Shown here: positions 27,633 to 36,803 of the stretch, piece by piece | How positions within the stretch are numbered: the stretch's first letter is position 1 | Layout: the number at the start of each line of letters is the position of its first letter | Assembly (NCBI GenBank): GCA_022843945.1 | Contig: JALHMR010000039.1 | Location: forward strand, 1 to 48,994 | DNA from: Rhodospirillaceae bacterium | GTDB taxonomy: Bacteria > Pseudomonadota > Alphaproteobacteria > CACIAM-22H2 | DNA length: 48,994 nucleotides | Reading direction: 5' to 3' | Notes under the pieces: model-generated | Database searches by the model: none | Told to the model about the DNA's origin: nothing | What the model saw: the letters and a program-made list of their open reading frames with translations, nothing else | Translations under genes and position numbers: made by a program

Positions 27633-27682
27633 CGCCGGGAAAGCCATAGACTGCGCCCTGTATAGCGCGAATCCGGATCGCC

Positions 27683-28513
27683 ATGGCCACCACGCTTGCC
27701 CCGCCCGCACGGACCGCGTCGACCGAGAATTTCCCGGTCGGCTCGTGGCTGATCGCGGCCGAGCGCCGGCCGGTGGTCGCCGCCTATTACCGGGTGGCCC
27801 GGGCGGCCGACGACATCGCCGACAACCATGGCTTCGACGTGGCCGAGAAGCTCCGCCGCCTCGACACCATCGACGCCAACCTCACCGGGCGCATCCACGA
27901 CGACCCGGATGCCGTGGCCCTGCGCGAGATGTTCCTGGCGCGGAACCTGACCCTCGAGCATGTCCGCCACCTGCTGCAGGCCTTCAAGGCGGATGCCGCC
28001 AACCGCCAGTGCCGAAGCTGGAGCGACCTCCTCGCCTACTGCCGGTATTCGGCAGCGCCGGTCGGCCGCTTCCTGCTGGAGCTGCACGGTGAGTCGAAAA
28101 ATGCCTGGCCGGCCTCCGACGCGCTGTGCTCCGCCCTGCAGATCCTCAACCACCTGCAGGACTGCCAGGCGGACTGGCACCATCTGCGCCGCCTCTATAT
28201 TCCCAGCGACTGGCTGCGCGACGCGGGCTTGACGACAAACGCCCTGCTCGAGCCCGGGACCTCGCCTGCCCTGCGCCGCGTCATCAACCGCGTGCTCGAT
28301 GGCGTCAACCAGCTCAACCTGACGGCTGCGATGCTGCCGCGCCAGATATCCGACCGCCGCCTGCGCATGGAGGCGACCGCAATCATCTTCATCTCCCGGC
28401 GGCTGGCGGCGCGGCTGCGCAAGCGCGATCCCATCGCCTTCCGGGTAGAGCTGCCGGGCATCGAGAAGGCGGCCGCCCTGGTCTGGGGCGCGGTGCGGGG
28501 ATTTCGAGCATGA
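27683..28513 (+). CDS. hpnC: Hydroxysqualene synthase
   Basis: This 276-residue squalene/phytoene synthase-fold protein carries ENFPVGSWL at the N-terminus, characteristic of HpnC, the first Asp motif DDIAD (43-47) and the second NHLQDCQAD (156-164). HpnC converts presqualene diphosphate to hydroxysqualene in the three-gene bacterial route to squalene. Its stop overlaps the hpnD start as ATGA, so hpnC-hpnD-hpnE are translationally coupled. Confidence 0.95.
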   Translation: MATTLAPPARTASTENFPVGSWLIAAERRPVVAAYYRVARAADDIADNHGFDVAEKLRRLDTIDANLTGRIHDDPDAVALREMFLARNLTLEHVRHLLQAFKADAANRQCRSWSDLLAYCRYSAAPVGRFLLELHGESKNAWPASDALCSALQILNHLQDCQADWHHLRRLYIPSDWLRDAGLTTNALLEPGTSPALRRVINRVLDGVNQLNLTAAMLPRQISDRRLRMEATAIIFISRRLAARLRKRDPIAFRVELPGIEKAAALVWGAVRGFRA

Positions 28514-29325
28514 GCAAGACCCGCACCCGCTCCACCTTCTACTGGGCCATGGCCCTGATGCCGCGCGAGCGGCGATCGGCGATGTTTGCGCTCTACGATC
28601 TCGCCCGGGCCATGGACGACGTCGCCGATGGTGATGGAACGGCAGAGAGCAAGCGCGCCGCCCTCGACGAGTGGCAGAACGAGATCGGCCGCCTCTATGC
28701 GGCCAAGCCCACGCATGAACTCACTCGGGCTTTGTTGCCGGTGATTCGCCGCTTCGACCTGCCGCGCCGCGAGTTCGAGGAGCTGGCGCGCGGCATGCGC
28801 ATGGATGTCGACGGGCCGATCGTCGCGCCCGAGCGCACGACCCTCGACCTCTATTGCCGGCGGGTAGCCGGCACCATCGGGCGGCTGTCGCTGCCGATCT
28901 TCGGCGCCGACGGGCCCGCCGAGCAGGAATTCGCCCTTTATCTCGGCCGGGCCCTGCAGCTCACCAATATCCTGCGCGACATCCATCCCGATGCCGCCAT
29001 CGGGCGCCTCTATGTTCCGGCCGAACATCTGGCTGCGGCCGGCATCAATTCCCGCGACATCGCGATGGTGCTCAAGGATCGGCACTTCAACGAGGCGGCG
29101 CAGCGCCTGGTGGCCGATGCGCATGCCGCGTTCGCCGCCGCCGAGGCGCTGCTCCCTCACTGCAATCGCCGCGCGCTGTGGCCGGCGCTGGCCATGCGCT
29201 CGGCCTATCGCGCCCTGCTCGACCGCCTCACCCGTTCCCGCCTGCCGGCGCTCGAGCGCCAGCATGTCAGCCGCATGGCGGCGCTCGGTGCCGCCTTGCG
29301 CGCCGCCCTGTTCGCCCGCGCCTGA
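28510..29325 (+). CDS. hpnD: Presqualene diphosphate synthase
   Basis: The 271-residue protein has both intact Asp-rich motifs of the family: MDDVADG (36-41) and NILRDIHPDA (153-162), with LTRALLPVIRRFDLP between. HpnD joins two farnesyl diphosphates to presqualene diphosphate. The ATG at 28510 overlaps the hpnC stop by four bases. The gene order C-D-E is the standard one in alphaproteobacteria. Confidence 0.95.
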   Translation: MSKTRTRSTFYWAMALMPRERRSAMFALYDLARAMDDVADGDGTAESKRAALDEWQNEIGRLYAAKPTHELTRALLPVIRRFDLPRREFEELARGMRMDVDGPIVAPERTTLDLYCRRVAGTIGRLSLPIFGADGPAEQEFALYLGRALQLTNILRDIHPDAAIGRLYVPAEHLAAAGINSRDIAMVLKDRHFNEAAQRLVADAHAAFAAAEALLPHCNRRALWPALAMRSAYRALLDRLTRSRLPALERQHVSRMAALGAALRAALFARA

Positions 29326-29341
29326 TGCGCCTCCCCCTCTG

Positions 29342-30583
29342 ATGCGCATCCATGTGATCGGCGCCGGGCTGGCCGGGCTCGCCGCCGCCTGGCGGCTGGC
29401 GGAAGACGGCTACGCCGTCACCCTCTACGAGGCCGCTCCGCAGGCCGGCGGGCGCTGCCGCTCCTTCCTCGACCTGCAGCTCGACCGGGTGATCGACAAC
29501 GGTGGCCACGTGGTGCTCGGCGCCAACCGCGCCGCGTTGGCGTACCTGCGGGCAACCGGCGGCATCAAAGCGATGACCGAGGTCGCGCCTGCCGCCTTTC
29601 CCTTTCATGACCTGTCCACCGGCGCGAGCTGGACCGTGCGACCCAATGCCGGGCCGCTGCCCTGGTGGATATTCAGCCCCGGGCGGCGGGTTCCGGGCTC
29701 GCGGGCCCGCGACTATCTCGGCGCGCTGGCCTTGTGGCGCGCCGGCCCCGACGCCGCGCTGGCCGACTGCCTGCCGCCCTCCCTCTTGCGACAGCGGCTC
29801 TGGGAGCCCTTTTCCACCGCTGTGATGAATACCGGCCCGAACCATGCGGCCGCCCGGTCGCTCGGCCGGGCGCTCCTCCAGGTCTTCGGCCTGGGTGAGC
29901 GCGGCTGCCGCGCCTGGCTCGCCGCCTCAGGGCTGTCCACGGCCTTCGTCGATCCGGCGCTGCGGCGCCTGGCCCAGCGTGGCGCCGATTTCCGGCCGGG
30001 CTGGCGGCTCGCTCGTTTTCACACCGCTGACGGCACCGTGACGGCGCTCGAATTCGATGAAGAGCGCATCGCGCTGACAACGGGCGAGCGCGTCGTGCTG
30101 GCAGTGCCGCATCAGGTCGCCGGCGAGCTTCTGCCCGGCCTGACCCTGCCGAGCGGCGACAGTCCCATCGTCAATGCACATTACCGCCTCGAAGGCCCGG
30201 TGACGCTGCCGGGCGGCCAGCCGCTGCTGGGTATCATCGGCGGCACGGCGCAATGGCTGATCGCGCGCGGTGATATCGTCAGCGTCACGGTCAGCGCGGC
30301 AGGCGATCTCGTCGACCGGCCGGCCAGCGACCTGTTGGACCTGCTGTGGTCTGATGTCGGCCGCGTGCTTGGCATCGCCACGCCACGGCCCGCTTCGCGC
30401 CTGATCAAGGAGCGGCGCGCCACCTTTTCTCAGACGCCTGAGAATATGCGGCGGCGGCAGGCTACGGTCAGCCCGTGGACGAACCTGTTCATGGCCGGCG
30501 ACTGGACCGACACGGGCCTACCGGCGAGCATCGAAGGCGCCGTCCGTTCCGGTCTCGCCGCGGCCCGCGCCGCGACGCGTTAG
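29342..30583 (+). CDS. hpnE: Hydroxysqualene dehydroxylase (amine oxidoreductase-like flavoprotein)
   Basis: The 413-residue protein starts with the FAD dinucleotide motif VIGAGLAGLAAAWRLAE, has GGRCRSF and ends with FMAGDWTDTGLPASIEGA, the FAD-binding C-terminal signature of HpnE and of phytoene desaturases. It reduces hydroxysqualene to squalene with FADH2. It is the last gene of the hpnCDE operon. Squalene-hopene cyclase is not in the window. The TAG stop (30581-30583) shares bases with the TAA stop of the converging TRAP permease gene (30580-30582). Confidence 0.95.
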   Translation: MRIHVIGAGLAGLAAAWRLAEDGYAVTLYEAAPQAGGRCRSFLDLQLDRVIDNGGHVVLGANRAALAYLRATGGIKAMTEVAPAAFPFHDLSTGASWTVRPNAGPLPWWIFSPGRRVPGSRARDYLGALALWRAGPDAALADCLPPSLLRQRLWEPFSTAVMNTGPNHAAARSLGRALLQVFGLGERGCRAWLAASGLSTAFVDPALRRLAQRGADFRPGWRLARFHTADGTVTALEFDEERIALTTGERVVLAVPHQVAGELLPGLTLPSGDSPIVNAHYRLEGPVTLPGGQPLLGIIGGTAQWLIARGDIVSVTVSAAGDLVDRPASDLLDLLWSDVGRVLGIATPRPASRLIKERRATFSQTPENMRRRQATVSPWTNLFMAGDWTDTGLPASIEGAVRSGLAAARAATR

Positions 30584-33186
30584 GCAGCGGCGGCAGCCGG
30601 TCTCGGCAAACCTTCGGCCGCCCGGCGTCGCCACTGCAGCAGCACGATCAATGCGAGTAACGCCAGTGCGGGAAGGTAGAGCCAGTATTTGGATGGCCGG
30701 TCAGCAGGCAGCAGCATCGTCGTGACGGTGAAGCCGGATTCCAGGCCTACGCGCTTGGCGTAGGAACCGAACTTGACGGCACCGACCTTTACCTGGCTGC
30801 CGAGAACGGTGAACTGTGCGCCAGCCCGGTCGATGCGCTCGCGGCCCGGGCCAGGGTCTCCCATCGGCAGGCTCATGGTCTTGCGCACATCCTCGCCCTC
30901 GATGTTCGTGCCCTCGACCACGAAAGTCAGGCGTCCGTTGTCCGGCAGCCGTTCGGCAACCTCGAAGATCCGCGACGCCGGCGCATCAAGATACGGCGCA
31001 TAGAAGAGGTCCATCCAGAAGCCCGGCCGAAAAAGCGTGAAACAGACCAGCAGCAGCACCACGGACTCCCAGATCCGGCTGCGGGTCAGGAACCAGTTCA
31101 TGGTGCCGGCCGCGAACAGAAGGATCGCGACGGTCGATGCGGCAATGACCAGGATCGTTTCGGCCCAACTCTCGATGTCGATCATCAGGAGGGCGGGGTT
31201 GAAGATAAAGACGAACGGCAGAATGGCCGTGCGCATGCTGTAGATCGTGCCTTGCAGCCCTGTCTTGATCGGATCCTCGCCGGAGATCGCCGCGGCGGCG
31301 AAACTCGCCAGCCCAACGGGCGGCGTCACATCGGCCATGATGCCGAAATAGAAGACGAACAGGTGCACGGCGATCAGCGGAATGGCCAGCCCGGCCTGTG
31401 CGCCGAGCTCGACGATCACCGGCGCCATCAAGGTCGCGACCAGGATGTAGTTGGCCGTCGTGGGAATACCCATGCCAAGCAGCAGGCAGATCACCGCCGT
31501 GAGCAGCAGCATGAGGATGACGTTGCCGCCGGACAGGAACTCGACGAAGTCGGTCATCATCAGGCCCATGCCGGTCAGGGTCACGGTGCCGACGACGATG
31601 CCAGCGGTGGCCGTGGCTACGGCAATGCCGATCATGCCGCGCGCCCCAAGATTGAAGCCGTCGATCAGGTCCCAAAGCCCGGCCCACGCCGCCGGCGCGA
31701 TAGCCTGCTTGCGGAAGAAGGCGATCAGCGGCCGCTGCGTGACGACGATACCCATGATCGTCGCCGTCGCCCAGAAAGCCGAGAGCCCCGGTGACAGTTC
31801 CTCGACCATCAGGGCCCAAAGCAGGACAAAGATCGGGAGCAGGAAGTGCAGGCCGGTCCGGGTCACCGGCCAGGTCTCCGGCAGATGGATCACGGGCGAA
31901 TTGGGATCGTCGAGCGCCAGGTCGGGAAAGCGCGCGGCATAAGCGGTCAACCCGACGTAAAGCACCAATGCGCTGACCGCCAGCACCGGACCGGCACCGC
32001 TGCCGAAAACCGACTGAATGCCATTGATCAAGTAATAGAGGCCGCAGACCACGGCGATGGTGCCAGCCCAGCCCATGGCCAGGCGGACCGCGCGCTGGCT
32101 CAGCGGCCGCTCTACGGCGCGCTTGAGCGGCTGAGCACCGATCTTCAGCGCCTCAAGATGGACGATATAGAACAAGGCCACGTACGAAATAACTGCTGGA
32201 AGAAGCGCGTGCTTCACGATCTCCGAATACGGGATGCCGACATACTCGACCATGAGGAACGCTGCCGCTCCCATCACCGGCGGCATGATCTGGCCGTTGA
32301 TCGACGAGGCGGTCTCGATGGCGCCGGCCTTCACGCCGGACAAGCCGGTGCGCTTCATCATCGGGATGGTGAAAATGCCGCCCGATACGACGTTGGAAAC
32401 GGAGGAGCCGGAGATCACGCCGTTGAGCGCCGAGGAGACGACGGCGACCTTCGCCGGACCGCCCCGCAAATGCCCCAGCAGCGCGAACGAGATCTGCATC
32501 ATGTAGTTGCCGGCACCGGCTTTCTCGAGCAAGGCGCCGAACAGCACGAAAAGGAAGACGAAGCTGGTGGACACGCCCAGCGCCACCCCGAACACGCCTT
32601 CGGTCGTGATCCACTGATGCTGCACGAACTTGGAGATCGAGGCGCCCTTGTGCTGGATCACTTCCGGCATGTGGGGACCGGCGAACGTGAACAGGATGAA
32701 GACGAGAGCCACGCCTACCATCGGCGGCCCCAGCGAGCGCCTCGTGGCCTCGAGCAGAAGCAGCAGGCCGACCGCCCCGGTCGCGAGGTCGAGGGTCGTC
32801 GGCTGTCCCGGCCGAGTAGAAAGCTGCACGTAAAAGAGAAACAGGTAGCTGCCGGCCAGGGCTCCCACGATGGCCAGGATCCAGTCCACGGCCGGAACGT
32901 GATCGCGCGGTGATTTTCGGAAGGCCGGATAGGCGGTAAAGGCGAGGAACAGCGCGAAGCCGAGATGGATGGCTCGCGCCTCCGTATCGTTGAGAATGAA
33001 GACACCGAAGACGAAAGGCAGCGGCGAGGCGTACCAGACCTGGAACGCCGACCAGGCGACAGCGACCCAGAGCAGCAGGGCGCCGACCCATCCCTTCGGT
33101 TCGCGCGCCCCGGTGTCCGCTTCCTTGACCAGCTCGAGGAGCTCCTGCTCCGTTGCCGGCCGCCTCGTGGCTTCCCTCTCAGCCAT
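30580..33186 (-). CDS. TRAP transporter fused permease (TAXI type, 4TM/12TM with DUF3394 tail)
   Basis: The 868-residue membrane protein fuses the small DctQ-like and large DctM-like subunits. Many membrane helices are visible; conserved loops include SSALNGVISGSSVSNVVSGG, ASSINGQIMPPVMGAAAFLM and the second repeat version GMGIPTTANYILVATLMAP and VTPPVGLASFAAAAISG. A C-terminal soluble part (about 730-830) of DUF3394 type precedes a last helix. TRAP permeases import organic acids with a sodium or proton gradient. The paired binding protein is 95 bases upstream. The ligand is unknown; TAXI systems commonly take dicarboxylates or amino acids. Confidence 0.94.
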   Translation of the reverse strand: MAEREATRRPATEQELLELVKEADTGAREPKGWVGALLLWVAVAWSAFQVWYASPLPFVFGVFILNDTEARAIHLGFALFLAFTAYPAFRKSPRDHVPAVDWILAIVGALAGSYLFLFYVQLSTRPGQPTTLDLATGAVGLLLLLEATRRSLGPPMVGVALVFILFTFAGPHMPEVIQHKGASISKFVQHQWITTEGVFGVALGVSTSFVFLFVLFGALLEKAGAGNYMMQISFALLGHLRGGPAKVAVVSSALNGVISGSSVSNVVSGGIFTIPMMKRTGLSGVKAGAIETASSINGQIMPPVMGAAAFLMVEYVGIPYSEIVKHALLPAVISYVALFYIVHLEALKIGAQPLKRAVERPLSQRAVRLAMGWAGTIAVVCGLYYLINGIQSVFGSGAGPVLAVSALVLYVGLTAYAARFPDLALDDPNSPVIHLPETWPVTRTGLHFLLPIFVLLWALMVEELSPGLSAFWATATIMGIVVTQRPLIAFFRKQAIAPAAWAGLWDLIDGFNLGARGMIGIAVATATAGIVVGTVTLTGMGLMMTDFVEFLSGGNVILMLLLTAVICLLLGMGIPTTANYILVATLMAPVIVELGAQAGLAIPLIAVHLFVFYFGIMADVTPPVGLASFAAAAISGEDPIKTGLQGTIYSMRTAILPFVFIFNPALLMIDIESWAETILVIAASTVAILLFAAGTMNWFLTRSRIWESVVLLLVCFTLFRPGFWMDLFYAPYLDAPASRIFEVAERLPDNGRLTFVVEGTNIEGEDVRKTMSLPMGDPGPGRERIDRAGAQFTVLGSQVKVGAVKFGSYAKRVGLESGFTVTTMLLPADRPSKYWLYLPALALLALIVLLQWRRRAAEGLPRPAAAAA

Positions 33187-33229
33187 CGATCTCCCCCCGC
33201 CTGTCTTTATCGTCTTGGCTTTTGCTTAC

Positions 33230-33276
33230 GCAAAAACAAACCGGCCCGCTCCCTGGGGAAGCGGGCCGGTCTTCGT
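33230..33276 (-). terminator. Intercistronic terminator between the TAXI binding protein and its permease
   Basis: ACCGGCCCGCT (33240-33250) and AGCGGGCCGGT (33260-33270) form an 11-bp GC-rich stem. On the minus strand it is followed by TTTGTTTTTG. It follows the binding-protein stop by 12 bases and precedes the permease, so it would lower permease expression relative to the binding protein by partial read-through. Confidence 0.85.
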
Positions 33277-33281
33277 CGGGC

Positions 33282-34256
33282 TTACATCCAGCCCTTTTCC
33301 TTGTAGTACTTCACCGCGCCGTCATGCAGCGGCGCCGAGTTGCCGTCCTTGATCATGTTCTTCGGATCGAGGTTGGCGAGCGCCGGATGCAGGCTCTTGA
33401 ACTCGTTGAAGTTGTCGAACGTCGCCTTGACCACCTGGTAGACCGTCTCGGCCGGGATCTTGGACGAGGAGACCATGGTCGCCAGCACGCCGTAGGTCTG
33501 GGTCGGGTTCGGGTTGTTGGCATAGATTCCGCCCGGGATCGCGACCTTGGCGTAGTACGGCTTGGCGGCGACCAGCTTGTCGACCGCAGCGCCGGTCAGC
33601 GGTACCAGCTTGGCGCCGCAGGTCGTGGTCGGGTCCTGGATGTTGGCCGAGGGATGGCCGACGCCGTAGAAGAAGCCGTCGATCTTGTTATCGCAGAGCG
33701 CCGGGCCGTGCTCGTCGGCCTTGAGCTCCGAGGCCAGCGAGAAGTCGCTGAGCTTCCAGTTCAGAGCCCCGAGCAGTTCTTCCATCGAGCTGCGCGTGCC
33801 CGAGCCGGGATTGCCGACGTTGAAGCGCTTGCCCTTGAGGTCCTCGAACTTGGTGACGTTCGCTTCCTTGCGGGCCAGCACGGTGAACGGCTCGGGATGG
33901 ATCGAGAACACGGAGCGCAGGTCGCCGTAGGCGCCGGCCTCCTTGAACCCGCCCTCGCCCTTCAGCGAGTTGTACTGCACGTCGGACTGCGACATGCCGA
34001 AGTCGAGCTCGCCCGCCTTGATGGTGTTGACGTTGTAGGTCGAGCCGCCGGTCGACTCAACCGAGCAGCGGATGTTGTGGGTCTTGCGATCCTTGTTGAC
34101 CAGGCGGCAGATGGCGCCGCCCGCGGCGTAGTACACGCCGGTGACGCCGCCCGTGCCGATGGTCACGAACTTCTGCTGCGCCATGCCTTGCGAGGGCAGC
34201 GCCAGCATCGCCGCACCGAGCGCCGTGCCCGCCAGAATTTTTCCCAGATACGTCAT
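33282..34256 (-). CDS. TAXI-family TRAP transporter periplasmic binding protein
   Basis: The 324-residue protein has a signal peptide ([19 protein letters not shown]), then [25 protein letters not shown], the TAXI family start, and [37 protein letters not shown]. It binds the substrate in the periplasm and delivers it to the fused permease encoded downstream. GGAGGAAG before ATG 34256 is a strong ribosome site, and a 13-codon upstream extension is not used. A terminator sits between it and the permease. Confidence 0.95.
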   Translation of the reverse strand: MTYLGKILAGTALGAAMLALPSQGMAQQKFVTIGTGGVTGVYYAAGGAICRLVNKDRKTHNIRCSVESTGGSTYNVNTIKAGELDFGMSQSDVQYNSLKGEGGFKEAGAYGDLRSVFSIHPEPFTVLARKEANVTKFEDLKGKRFNVGNPGSGTRSSMEELLGALNWKLSDFSLASELKADEHGPALCDNKIDGFFYGVGHPSANIQDPTTTCGAKLVPLTGAAVDKLVAAKPYYAKVAIPGGIYANNPNPTQTYGVLATMVSSSKIPAETVYQVVKATFDNFNEFKSLHPALANLDPKNMIKDGNSAPLHDGAVKYYKEKGWM

Positions 34257-34345
34257 CGTGTCTTCCTCCAGTTGAACTGCTTGCGCGAAAGCCAACGGCC
34301 TCGCCTGTCCGGCATCATAGGGGCCGGACTGCCCCGGTTAAAGCT

Positions 34346-35680
34346 TCAAGCCGCCGCCTGGGCGATGGCGGCATCCACCGCCTCGCCCAGCCGATCGACA
34401 ATGGCCTCGAGATCGGCCTCGTTGACGATGAAGGGCGGCGCCAGCAGCACGTGGTCACCTTGCCTTCCGTCGATCGTGCCGCCCATCGGATACACCATCA
34501 GACCGCGATTCATTCCTTCTTTCTTGATCCGGGCGTGCAGGCGTAGCGCCGGATCGAACGGCGTTTTGGTTGCCCGGTCGCGCACCAGCTCGATGGCCTG
34601 GAACAGGCCGCGGCCGCGGATGTCGCCGACATGATGATGGTTGCCGAAGCGCTCCTGCAGCTTCGCCGCCAGGTTGGCGCCCTGGCGCTTGACGTTCTCC
34701 AGCAGGTTGTCGCGCTTGATCACCCGCTGCACCTCGAGCGAGGCGGCGCAGGCCAGGGCGTGGCCGAGATAGGTGTGCCCATGCTGGAAGAAGCCGGAAC
34801 CCTTGGCAAAGGCGTCATAGACCTTCTTCTGCAGCAGCACCGCGCCGATCGGTTGGTAGCCGCCGCCCAGCCCCTTGGCGATGGCCATGAGGTCCGGCGC
34901 CACGCCTTCCTGCTCGCAGGCATGCAGGGTGCCGGTACGGCCCATGCCGCACATCACCTCGTCGAGGATCAGCAGCACGCCGTGCCGGTCGCAGACCTCG
35001 CGCACTTTCCTGAAATAGCCAGGCACGGGAGGGATGGCGCCCGAGGTCGCCCCGCCGACCGTCTCGGCGATGAAGGCGATCACCGTATCGCTGCCAAGCG
35101 CGCGGATCCTGGCATCGAGTTCCTGCGCCAGTCGCTCGCCATAGGCCTCGGGCGTCTCGTTGGCCTGCCGGTCGCGATACTCGTAGCAGGGTCCGACATG
35201 CGCCACGTCGATCAACAGTGGCGCGAACTGCTGGCGCCGCCACTCGTTGCCGCCCACGGCCAACGCGCCCAACGTGTTGCCGTGATAGCTCTGGCGGCGG
35301 GCGATGAAGTGCCGGCGCTGGGGCTGACCGGCCTCGACGAAATACTGGCGCGCCATCTTGAGCGCCGCCTCGATCGCTTCCGAGCCGCCGGAGACGAAAT
35401 AGACGTGGCTCATGCCGGGCGGCGCATCCTTGATCAAGGTGTCCGCCAGTTGCTCCGCCGCCTCGGTGGTGAAGAAGCTGGTATGGGCATAGGCGAGCTG
35501 CGCCATCTGCGTCTGCATGGCGCGCAGCACGTCGGGATGATTGTGACCGAGGCACGAGACCGCCGCGCCGCCGGAAGCATCGATATAGGCCTTGCCGTCG
35601 CGATCGAAGATGCGGATACCCTCGCCGCCGACGGCCTGAGGCAGGTTCATGCGGGTGTCGCGATGCAGGATATGGGTCAT
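34346..35680 (-). CDS. Class III pyridoxal-phosphate aminotransferase
   Basis: The 444-residue protein has the class III pattern: YIDASGGAAVSCLGHNHP, FVSGGSEAIEAALKMAR, ILDEVMCGMGRTG with the PLP-binding Asp, and AIAKGLGGGYQPIGA with the Schiff-base Lys. Omega-amino acids, polyamines or amines are the usual substrates; the true donor is not known, although it resembles the group often labelled aspartate aminotransferase family. It faces the PuuD-like gene divergently with 195 bases between. It stands 89 bases before the TAXI binding protein on the same strand, so co-transcription is possible and could hint at an amino-acid-like TRAP substrate (inference). Confidence 0.93.
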   Translation of the reverse strand: MTHILHRDTRMNLPQAVGGEGIRIFDRDGKAYIDASGGAAVSCLGHNHPDVLRAMQTQMAQLAYAHTSFFTTEAAEQLADTLIKDAPPGMSHVYFVSGGSEAIEAALKMARQYFVEAGQPQRRHFIARRQSYHGNTLGALAVGGNEWRRQQFAPLLIDVAHVGPCYEYRDRQANETPEAYGERLAQELDARIRALGSDTVIAFIAETVGGATSGAIPPVPGYFRKVREVCDRHGVLLILDEVMCGMGRTGTLHACEQEGVAPDLMAIAKGLGGGYQPIGAVLLQKKVYDAFAKGSGFFQHGHTYLGHALACAASLEVQRVIKRDNLLENVKRQGANLAAKLQERFGNHHHVGDIRGRGLFQAIELVRDRATKTPFDPALRLHARIKKEGMNRGLMVYPMGGTIDGRQGDHVLLAPPFIVNEADLEAIVDRLGEAVDAAIAQAAA

Positions 35681-35875
35681 GCCAAATTCCGACTCATAAG
35701 AGGGTCTGGTCTTGCGGCCCGATCTTTCACGACGTGGGGGCCAATAGGTGTTGAACGCCGCCAGTTGATCCTTGCTATCCTACCCCGGCCGGGCGTTTGT
35801 GGCTGGGCCATTCCCTGTTATTGTTAACCAACGGCGTCGACTCGGATGACGCCTTTGGGAGTTTGGGGGAGCATC

Positions 35876-36481
35876 ATGGTGAACCTTCTCGACAAGATCG
35901 GCTTGGGCAAGCTCAACAACGCGCTGATTTACGGCGTAGTGATTGCCCTGGTACTTGCTATCCTGACCCGCGGCCTCGTATTTGACGATACGTGGTTCCG
36001 GTTCTTCTTTCGCTGGCTGCACGTCCTTTCGGGTGTGATGTGGATCGGCCTGCTCTGGTATCTGAATTTTGTCCAGATCGAGACGATGCCGAAGATCCCC
36101 GCCGAGTTGAAACCGGCGGTCGGCAAGTTCATCGCTCCGGCGGTCCTGTTCTGGTTCCGCTGGGCGGCACTGTCGACGGTGATCACCGGGCTGATCCTCG
36201 CGATGCTCAATAAGTATCTGGTCGACGCGCTGATGCTGAACAAGTTCATGGGCGGCCCGTCAATGGCGATTGGCATCGGCATGTGGCTCGGCCTGATCAT
36301 GGCTTACAATGTGTGGATGATCATCTGGCCGAACCAGCAGAAGGCGCTGGGTCTTGTGGACGCGACCGCCGACGAGAAGGCGGCGGCCGCGAAGGTCGCG
36401 ATGCTTACCAGCCGCGTCAACACGATGCTCTCCATCCCGATGCTCTACTTCATGGTCGGAGCGCAAAACCTGCCGTTCTGA
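35876..36481 (+). CDS. PuuD-like (urate oxidase N-terminal-like) membrane protein without cytochrome domain
   Basis: The 201-residue protein has four to five membrane helices. The stretch FRFFFRWLHVLSGVMWIGL, with a conserved His after Arg-Trp-Leu, and FWFRWAALSTVITGLILA match the membrane part of the urate hydroxylase PuuD family. Known PuuD is about twice as long and ends in a cytochrome c domain with CxxCH; no such motif is here or just downstream. Short versions with this exact pattern are widespread and are often named PuuD in annotations, but urate activity is not shown by the sequence. GGGGGAG marks ATG 35876. A strong terminator follows. Confidence 0.82.
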   Translation: MVNLLDKIGLGKLNNALIYGVVIALVLAILTRGLVFDDTWFRFFFRWLHVLSGVMWIGLLWYLNFVQIETMPKIPAELKPAVGKFIAPAVLFWFRWAALSTVITGLILAMLNKYLVDALMLNKFMGGPSMAIGIGMWLGLIMAYNVWMIIWPNQQKALGLVDATADEKAAAAKVAMLTSRVNTMLSIPMLYFMVGAQNLPF

Positions 36482-36500
36482 CGCATCGGTCGTCGCGGAC

Positions 36501-36537
36501 GGTAAAACGGGGCCCTCGCGGGCCCCGTTTCTTTTTG
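36501..36537 (+). terminator. Intrinsic terminator after the PuuD-like gene
   Basis: AAACGGGGCCC (36505-36515) and GGGCCCCGTTT (36520-36530) form a perfect 11-bp stem with a 4-base loop, followed by CTTTTTGG on the plus strand. Confidence 0.92.
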
Positions 36538-36556
36538 GGCCTGCAGGATCGTGCCG

Positions 36557-36742
36557 ATGAATCAGCGCGCCGTCGCCGCCCTCTGGGTCCTCGCCAGCAC
36601 CTTCGCCTTCTCGCTGGTCTTCGCCGCCCTGCTCGGTTTCATGAACCAGGGGGAAACACCGGGCATCACAACCTGGCTCGGCTCGACGCTCATCGTGGCC
36701 GGCGGACTGCTTCTGCTGCGCGGCGGCAAGAAACCCGCTTGA
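36557..36742 (+). CDS. Small two-helix membrane protein
   Basis: This 61-residue protein has two membrane helices (ALWVLASTFAFSLVFAALLGF and TWLGSTLIVAGGLLLLRGG, each near 20 residues) and a short lysine-rich end. I do not recognise a family. AGGA lies 9 bases before ATG 36557; a GTG two codons earlier is an alternative. It lies between the terminator of the PuuD-like gene and the MerR-family operator, which starts at its stop codon. Confidence 0.55.
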   Translation: MNQRAVAALWVLASTFAFSLVFAALLGFMNQGETPGITTWLGSTLIVAGGLLLLRGGKKPA

Positions 36743-36768
36743 CTTTGACGCTACGTAAAGCTGGATCG
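36739..36768 (+). promoter_or_regulatory. MerR-type promoter/operator
   Basis: The interrupted palindrome CTTTGACG-CTACGTAAAG (36743-36760) follows a TTGACT -35 element at 36739-36744, leaving a long spacer to a weak GGATCG/GATCGT -10 region. A palindrome within a stretched 19-20 bp spacer is the hallmark of promoters controlled by MerR-family proteins. It is 36 bases before the merR-type gene, so it is likely autoregulated. Confidence 0.65.
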
Positions 36769-36803
36769 TCCTGGCCATCGGACGAACGAGCGGATGCAGA
36801 CCC

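Noticed and set aside
25962-27665. 567-codon open frame on + across the P450 and NDUFAF6-like genes
   Set aside because: Antisense to two clear genes and composed mainly of Arg, Gln, Gly and Ala.
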